This document shows, piece by piece, positions 7,919 through 12,348 of a DNA stretch of 12,348 nt. The translations under genes were made by a program, and so were the position numbers. The stretch's first letter is position 1; each line of letters begins with the position of its first letter. The notes below the pieces were generated by a model, which saw nothing but the letters and a program-made list of their open reading frames with translations, was not told the DNA's origin and did no database searches. Origin of the DNA: Calditrichota bacterium (GTDB lineage: Bacteria; Zhuqueibacterota; Zhuqueibacteria; Oleimicrobiales; Geothermoviventaceae); assembly GCA_013152765.1 (NCBI GenBank), contig JAADFT010000540.1:1-12348 (forward strand), given 5' to 3'.

Positions 7919-7924
7919 TTTCGC

Positions 7925-9097
7925 ATGATTGGTCGCGTTTGTACAGCAGTGCTTCTGGCCGTAGCGATCGCGGTGGGGCAGGCCGTTGCCGGGCCGGCAA
8001 CTGAAGCTCAGCAGTCGCAACGTGAGGAGCTGGAGCGACTGCGCCAGGAAATCGCTCGCGTTCGGGCCAAGATCCGCGAAAAAGAGAAGCGCGAGCAGGC
8101 GATCCTGGATGTGCTTTCGGGCCTCGACCGTGAAATCGATTTGACGCACAAGCTTGTGGTCGGCCTCAGGCGTCAGGCCAGGAGGAAACAGCGGCAGATC
8201 GCGGCTTCGAAGTCGCAAATTGCCACGCTGGAAAAGCAACTTACCCGCTTGAAAGACGCGTACCGGAAGCGCGTTGTGCGCTACTACGTGAAGGGCAAGG
8301 TGCCGGATCTGGCTTTGCTCTTGCGGGGATGGAGTCTTCACAGGACGCTCGTGTGGCTGAAGTTCGAGCGGCTGCTCGCCGAGCGGGACCAGAGGACCCT
8401 GCGCGAAATCAAGGAGAAACAGCGGCGCCTGGAAGCGCGAAAACAGGTGCTGGAGCTGCAGCTCAGCGAGCAGCGGCGTCTGCTTCGCGAGAAACAGCAG
8501 GAAGAGCGGGCTCTTCGGAAGAAGCGCGAGCAGCGTCAGCGCCTGTTGCGAAAGGTGCGCGAGGATCGTCAGCTCTACGAACGCCGTCTCCGCGAGTACG
8601 AAGAGGCGGAACGCGAAATCCGCCGGCTGATCGGCAAGAGTGTGGAGCGGCGGAAGGAGGGCGTTTCTCCGAGGCCGTTTCCACACGCCCAGAATTTGAG
8701 CAAGTGGCGTGGCCGGTTGCCGTGGCCGGTCAAAGGCAGGGTGATCGCCCACTTTGGCCGCACGGTGCACCCGAAGTTCAAAACGGTGACCCAGAATCTG
8801 GGGATCGACATCCGCGCCCCGCGTGGTACTCCCGTACAAGCCGTGGCGGACGGCAGGGTCACGGCCATTACGTGGCTAAGAGGACGGGGCAATCTGGTGA
8901 TCATCAGCCACGCGGGCGGTTACTACACGGTGTACACCCACCTGGAGGAAATCCGGGTAGGGCTTGACGAGGACGTAAGGGCAGGTCAGGTGATCGGGAC
9001 AGTCGGCGAAAGCGGGTCTCTCGACGGGCCGAAGCTGCATTTTGAAATCTGGCACAACACCAAAAACCTGAATCCGGAACGCTGGCTTAAACGCTGA
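7925..9097 (+). CDS. EnvC-like murein hydrolase activator (coiled coil + degenerate LytM domain)
   Basis: EnvC-family proteins activate cell-wall amidases during cell separation and do not cut peptidoglycan themselves. The 390-residue product has a Sec signal peptide (about 1-23, AVAG), a long charged coiled coil (about 28-235) with many Arg/Glu/Gln heptads, a linker, and a C-terminal LytM/M23 domain (about 262-390). Zinc and catalytic positions are only partly kept: the first zinc His is Asn291 in NLGIDI, Asp295 remains, the YTHL His339 remains, and the HxH pair reads Lys370-Leu-His372. Enzymatic activity is therefore unlikely. ATG 7925 is the only start consistent with the signal peptide; the frame upstream holds a stop at 7880 and no other start. 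The 20 bases before it lack a Shine-Dalgarno sequence. It begins a close run of genes (25 bp to holB). The coiled-coil/LytM class is firm; the amidase partner is not visible here. Confidence 0.87.
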   Translation: MIGRVCTAVLLAVAIAVGQAVAGPATEAQQSQREELERLRQEIARVRAKIREKEKREQAILDVLSGLDREIDLTHKLVVGLRRQARRKQRQIAASKSQIATLEKQLTRLKDAYRKRVVRYYVKGKVPDLALLLRGWSLHRTLVWLKFERLLAERDQRTLREIKEKQRRLEARKQVLELQLSEQRRLLREKQQEERALRKKREQRQRLLRKVREDRQLYERRLREYEEAEREIRRLIGKSVERRKEGVSPRPFPHAQNLSKWRGRLPWPVKGRVIAHFGRTVHPKFKTVTQNLGIDIRAPRGTPVQAVADGRVTAITWLRGRGNLVIISHAGGYYTVYTHLEEIRVGLDEDVRAGQVIGTVGESGSLDGPKLHFEIWHNTKNLNPERWLKR

Positions 9098-9122
9098 ACG
9101 AGAAGGGTACGGACGAGCCGCG

Positions 9123-10253
9123 GTGGCTTTTGAGCGCGTCATCGGACAGAAACGAACGATTGAGCTGCTCCAGAACGTTCTGCGGTCGGGGCGTCTTGCC
9201 CACGCCTACCTGTTTCACGGACCGGTGGGAGTGGGGAAGTTTGCCGCGGCAATGGAGTTCGCGAAGGCCCTTCTCTGCGAACACCCGACCGAGGACGGTG
9301 CCTGTGGAGAGTGTCCGTCCTGCCGCCAGGTAGATCAGCTTGGCCACCCGGCGCTGAAAGTCCTGCTCCCCGGGCGCAAGGAAATGGATCCGGGGCAGGA
9401 GCGCCAGTTGCTGGACGAACTGGCGGAAGAGCCGCACAACGTCGAGCGCATTCTCAAACACCCGACCATTGCCCTGGCACGGATTCACGAGCTGAGGCAG
9501 TTTGCGTCGTTCGCAGGAGAAGGGGGCCGCGGTTCCGTGGTCCTGATTCCCGTTGCCGACCGCATGAGCCAGGAAGCGGCGAACAGTCTGCTGAAGACGC
9601 TCGAGGAGCCGCCGCCGGGATTGCGGCTCATTCTGACCACAGCCGATCCCGGCGCTCTGCCGTCCACGATCACGTCTCGTTGCCAGCGACTGCGTTTCGC
9701 GCCGCTCTCCGACGAGGACGTGGCTGCTGCGCTGGTCGAGCGTCTCGGGATCGACCGCGACACAGCGCTGATGATCGCGCGCCTGTCGTCGGGCAATTTC
9801 AGCCTGGCTCTGAGCTGGGTGGAAGCCGACACAGGTGGGATGTGGGAGCTGGCGGTTGAATTTCTGCGCACCGCGGTTCGGGATTTGAGAAGTCAGGCCG
9901 AGTTCGTGAGCTCGCTTCTTCCGCGCTGGGAAGGCAAAAAGAGCAAAGAAAAAGCGCCGCGGCTGCTTCTTGTGGAACGAGCGGTTTTGCTCGAGTTTCT
10001 GGACGTGCTCCAGGTGTGGTTGCGGGACGCACAGCTTGTGCGCGAGCTCGGCCCGGAGGCAGCAAAGCCGCTGCTGGTAAACCCTGGCCAGCTCGAAACG
10101 CTGGTGCGTTTCAACACGAATTTGAAGAACGTGGATTACGGTGCGATCGTTTCCGCGCTGGACGAGGCCGGGTACCAGTTTCGCCGGAATGTGTCGGCGT
10201 TTCTGTTACTGATGGGCCTGGTCCAGCGTTTTCATAGAGCCATTCGGAGGTGA
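9123..10253 (+). CDS. holB: DNA polymerase III delta' subunit
   Basis: Delta' is the fixed subunit of the clamp loader that places the beta sliding clamp on DNA. The 376-residue product begins VIGQKRTIELLQ, then HAYLFHGPVGVGKF with a P-loop-like segment at 33-40. The usual Thr/Ser after the lysine is Phe40, so ATP binding is unlikely, as is common for delta'. Cys52, 61, 64 and 67 form the zinc module with the same 9-3-3 spacing as E. coli delta'. NSLLKTLEEPP and the SRC motif (185-187), which supplies the arginine finger, follow. It is longer than E. coli HolB (334), partly from extra residues between the zinc module and the sensor region (about 76-115). GTG 9123 is supported by alignment of the N-terminus; the ribosome binding site is weak (GGACGAG at 9111-9117 or AGAAGGG at 9101-9107). 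It is followed by ricT, a conserved neighbour. Confidence 0.94.
   Translation: MAFERVIGQKRTIELLQNVLRSGRLAHAYLFHGPVGVGKFAAAMEFAKALLCEHPTEDGACGECPSCRQVDQLGHPALKVLLPGRKEMDPGQERQLLDELAEEPHNVERILKHPTIALARIHELRQFASFAGEGGRGSVVLIPVADRMSQEAANSLLKTLEEPPPGLRLILTTADPGALPSTITSRCQRLRFAPLSDEDVAAALVERLGIDRDTALMIARLSSGNFSLALSWVEADTGGMWELAVEFLRTAVRDLRSQAEFVSSLLPRWEGKKSKEKAPRLLLVERAVLLEFLDVLQVWLRDAQLVRELGPEAAKPLLVNPGQLETLVRFNTNLKNVDYGAIVSALDEAGYQFRRNVSAFLLLMGLVQRFHRAIRR
10246..10253 (+). promoter_or_regulatory. Shine-Dalgarno of ricT overlapping the holB stop
   Basis: GGAGGTGA, 6 nt before ATG 10260, is the strongest ribosome binding site in the window. Its last three bases are the TGA stop of holB, so the two genes are probably translationally coupled. 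Confidence 0.85.
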
Positions 10254-10259
10254 TTCTGA

Positions 10260-11078
10260 ATGTCGGACATTGTGGAGATTGTCTTCAAAGGGGAACGCAA
10301 GGAGCTTTTCCTGAATCCGTTGCAGTTCCCGTTTCAGATTGGCGACTACGCGATTGTTGAGGCGGAGAAGGGGGAAGATCTTGGAATGGTCAACCAGCTG
10401 GGGCCGTTGCTGGCGCGTAAGCAGAGTCCCAAGCAGTTGCGCCGAATCCTTCGGAAGCCCAGCGCCGAGGACATGCGGCGCTACGAGGAAAATCGCAGGA
10501 AAGAGGAACAGGCTTTCAAGGTTTGTCTGCGCAAGATCAAAGACCACGAGCTCGACATGAAGCTCGTGGACGCCGAGTACCAGTTCGACGGCGGCAAAAT
10601 CACGTTCTACTTCACCGCGGAGCAACGGGTGGACTTCCGCGCCCTGGTGCGGGATCTGGCCTCCTACTTCAAGACGCGGATCGAGCTGCGGCAGATTGGT
10701 GTCCGCGACGAGGCGAAGCGCCTCGGTGGCTACGGCCTGTGTGGACGCAAGCTGTGCTGCACCACCTGGATGAAGGAGTTCGAGCCGATCACCACGCAGA
10801 CTGCCAAGGACCAGATGCTGCCGCTGAACCCGCAGAAACTTTCGGGCCTGTGTGGGCGGCTGTTGTGCTGCTTACAGTACGAGCGCGCTTACTACCGGGA
10901 GGTCATGGCTGAGTTCCCGAAGCCGAAGAGTCGGCTGAAAACCACCCGAGGCGTTGGTGTGGTGGAAAAGGTCGACGTGTTCAGGAAGATCGTGCACGTT
11001 CGACACGCGGACGGTGAGGTGGAACAGGTTACAGAAGAAGAGTTGAAGAACTGCGAAATCGTGACGGCGAAGAACTGA
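10260..11078 (+). CDS. ricT: RicT/YaaT-family protein (PSP1 domain)
   Basis: This is a 272-residue member of the PSP1 C-terminal-domain family. In Bacillus subtilis RicT (YaaT) works with RicA and RicF in a complex carrying iron-sulfur clusters that affects RNase Y-dependent mRNA maturation, sporulation and biofilm formation. Its role in Gram-negatives is not established. Diagnostic features are two cysteine motifs, GLCGRKLCC (Cys161, 166, 167) and GLCGRLLCC (Cys198, 203, 204), joined by the conserved [15 protein letters not shown] stretch. The N-terminal PSP1 part covers about 1-60 and a charged helix about 65-95. The C-terminus (about 225-270) forms a small beta-rich segment. No ricA or ricF homologue is in this window. 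Position right after holB matches Bacillus and many other bacteria. Family membership is secure; the function here is unknown. Confidence 0.92.
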   Translation: MSDIVEIVFKGERKELFLNPLQFPFQIGDYAIVEAEKGEDLGMVNQLGPLLARKQSPKQLRRILRKPSAEDMRRYEENRRKEEQAFKVCLRKIKDHELDMKLVDAEYQFDGGKITFYFTAEQRVDFRALVRDLASYFKTRIELRQIGVRDEAKRLGGYGLCGRKLCCTTWMKEFEPITTQTAKDQMLPLNPQKLSGLCGRLLCCLQYERAYYREVMAEFPKPKSRLKTTRGVGVVEKVDVFRKIVHVRHADGEVEQVTEEELKNCEIVTAKN

Positions 11079-11100
11079 ACCGACGATCGCTGAAAGTCAA

Positions 11101-11104
11101 GAGG
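11101..11104 (+). promoter_or_regulatory. Ribosome binding site supporting the GTG start of metG
   Basis: GAGG lies 9 nt before GTG 11114, within the purine run GAGGAAGAG (11101-11109). There is no ATG in the correct position, so this site together with the conserved N-terminus sets the start. Confidence 0.65.
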
Positions 11105-11113
11105 AAGAGCACT

Positions 11114-12348
11114 GTGCCACGAAAACTTCTCGTCACAAGCGCACTACCCTACGCGAACGGCCCACTGCACCTGGGGCACCTGGCGGGCGCGTACCTGCCG
11201 GCCGACATCTACGTGCGCTACCAGCGGCTTCGCAAACAAAACGTGGTGTACATCTGCGGTTCCGACGAACACGGTGTGCCGATCACCATCACGGCCGAGC
11301 GCGAGGGTGTCAGTCCGCAGGTCATCGTGGACCGCTTTCACGAAATGAACAAGCGCGATTTCGAGCGCTTCGGCATCAGTTTCGACAACTACTCGCGCAC
11401 GTCTTTGCCTTTGCATCACGAGACCTCGCAGGAGTTTTTCCTGGCGCTGTACAACAAGGGGCTGCTGGTCGAGAAGACGGTGAAGCAACTCTACTGCCCC
11501 AAGTGCAAGCGCTTTCTGGCGGACCGGTACGTGGAGGGCACGTGTCCGCACTGCGGCGCGCCCGGAGCCCGCGGCGACCAGTGCGAGAAGTGCGGCAACT
11601 GGATCGACCCGCTGACGCTGATCGACCCGAAGTGCATGATTTGTGGGAGTACGCCGGTCGTGCGGGAGACACGGCATTTCTTCCTGCCGTTGGGGCGTTT
11701 TCAGGATCAGCTCCGCGCCTGGCTGGACACGAAAACGGACTGGAAAGACAACGTTCGCAACTTTTGCTACGGCTGGCTCGACAAGGGTCTGGAGGACCGC
11801 GCCGTAACGCGCGATCTGAACTGGGGCGTGCCTGTCCCGCTCAAGGGTTACGAAGACAAAGTCCTGTACGTCTGGTTCGACGCTCCGATCGGGTACATTT
11901 CGTCGACCAAAGAGTGGGCGCTGAAGAAGGGCCAGCCGGACCTGTGGCGCGAGTACTGGCAGGCTGAGGATACCGAACTGATTCATTTCATTGGCAAGGA
12001 CAACATCGTTTTCCACGCCATCGTCTGGCCGGCCGTTTTGATGGGGGTGGGCGGCTACATCCTGCCCTCGCAGATTCCGGCGAACGAGTTCCTGAACCTG
12101 GAGGGCAGAAAGCTCTCCACAAGCAGGAACTACGCGGTGTGGCTCGGCGAGTACCTGGACAAATTTCCGCCCGACCCGCTCCGCTACTGCCTGGCAGTGA
12201 ACGCCCCCGAGACGAAGGACAGCGACTTCTCCTGGCGGGATTTCCAGGCGCGCAACAACAACGAGCTTGCAGACATTCTCGGTAATTTTGTGCACCGCAC
12301 CCTCACGTTCGTGCAGCGCTTCTTCGAGGGTCGTGTGCCCGAGCGCGG
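11114..12348 (+). CDS. metG: Methionyl-tRNA synthetase, 5' part (runs off window)
   Basis: This class I aminoacyl-tRNA synthetase charges tRNA-Met, including the initiator. Only 411 codons are visible and the frame is open at the edge; the anticodon-binding domain is cut and any C-terminal tRNA-binding domain would lie outside the window. The product starts [17 protein letters not shown] with the HIGH-type motif HLGH (19-22). The zinc insert has two full four-cysteine knuckles: Cys128/131/144/147 and Cys157/160/174/177. WGVPVP (237-242) and [10 protein letters not shown] (252-261) belong to the active site. The KMSKS equivalent is KLSTS (333-337), with [12 protein letters not shown] downstream. 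KLSTS/KISTS with this context is, from family knowledge, usual in Bacteroidetes-type enzymes and should not mean loss of function. GTG is the start, 35 bp after ricT, so it probably shares that transcript. Confidence 0.96.
   Translation, partial: MPRKLLVTSALPYANGPLHLGHLAGAYLPADIYVRYQRLRKQNVVYICGSDEHGVPITITAEREGVSPQVIVDRFHEMNKRDFERFGISFDNYSRTSLPLHHETSQEFFLALYNKGLLVEKTVKQLYCPKCKRFLADRYVEGTCPHCGAPGARGDQCEKCGNWIDPLTLIDPKCMICGSTPVVRETRHFFLPLGRFQDQLRAWLDTKTDWKDNVRNFCYGWLDKGLEDRAVTRDLNWGVPVPLKGYEDKVLYVWFDAPIGYISSTKEWALKKGQPDLWREYWQAEDTELIHFIGKDNIVFHAIVWPAVLMGVGGYILPSQIPANEFLNLEGRKLSTSRNYAVWLGEYLDKFPPDPLRYCLAVNAPETKDSDFSWRDFQARNNNELADILGNFVHRTLTFVQRFFEGRVPER

Noticed and set aside
7690..7924. Riboswitch or tRNA in the longest intergenic gap
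   Set aside because: No cloverleaf, no conserved tRNA T-loop, and no riboswitch core that I recognise; the stems are better explained as terminators.
7816..8004. Short + strand frame across the terminator tail and start of the EnvC-like gene
   Set aside because: It starts inside the terminator hairpin, overlaps the signal-peptide region in another frame and resembles no known peptide.
11503..11967. 154-codon + strand frame inside metG
   Set aside because: It is out of frame with the conserved MetRS reading, which runs unbroken from 11114 to the window end.
11144..12295. 383-codon open frame on the - strand opposite metG
   Set aside because: The + strand encodes MetRS with all motifs; the antisense frame shows no family resemblance and lacks a ribosome binding site.
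1..12348. Mobile element, CRISPR array, phage or defence system
   Set aside because: No transposase, integrase, att-like repeats, spaced repeats or toxin/nuclease genes; all eight genes belong to known housekeeping or envelope families.

Overview
The window holds eight genes, all on the + strand, in a GC-rich (roughly 58-60% by eye) genome with mostly Shine-Dalgarno-type starts. The gene set points to a diderm (Gram-negative) bacterium: two lipoprotein signal peptides, a SurA-type periplasmic chaperone and an EnvC-like murein-hydrolase activator. The methionyl-tRNA synthetase carries the KLSTS signature (instead of KMSKS) and flanking sequence that I associate with Bacteroidetes/Chlorobi-type enzymes. 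A lineage in or near the FCB superphylum (KSB1/Zixibacteria/Latescibacteria-like or Gemmatimonadota-like) is my best guess. This is inference, and I cannot name a species.

Layout. Positions 1-175 are non-coding: a 10-bp stem-loop at the window edge, a CTCTGYG-rich stretch, and a 24-bp tandem duplication running into the start of mfd. mfd (176-3478) encodes the transcription-repair coupling factor. It is followed by a block of three parvulin-domain proteins: a two-module lipoprotein (3578-5350), a second lipoprotein directly abutting it (5351-6232), and a soluble SurA-type protein with its own candidate promoter (6376-7689). A 235-bp gap (7690-7924) contains three stem-loops, including a strong intrinsic terminator, and then a candidate promoter. 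The second block is an EnvC-like coiled-coil/LytM protein (7925-9097), holB (9123-10253), a RicT/PSP1-family gene (10260-11078) and metG (11114 to the window edge, incomplete).

How the genes work together. The three parvulin proteins look like a cell-envelope foldase set acting on exported or outer-membrane proteins. Their active sites decay stepwise: both domains intact in the SurA-like protein, one of two in the first lipoprotein, none in the second. The second block couples a cell-wall remodelling factor to housekeeping genes (clamp loader, RicT, MetRS). The holB-ricT order with metG close by is conserved in other bacteria such as Bacillus. The spacing (25, 6 and 35 bp) suggests one transcript starting just before the EnvC-like gene.

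Assessment. This is a mainly housekeeping region. I see no mobile element, CRISPR array, RNA gene or defence-like cassette, and no evidence of a new multi-gene system. The points most worth a second look are the apparently leaderless EnvC-like gene, the duplicated start region of mfd with a five-codon upstream ORF, and the graded loss of active sites across the foldase cluster.
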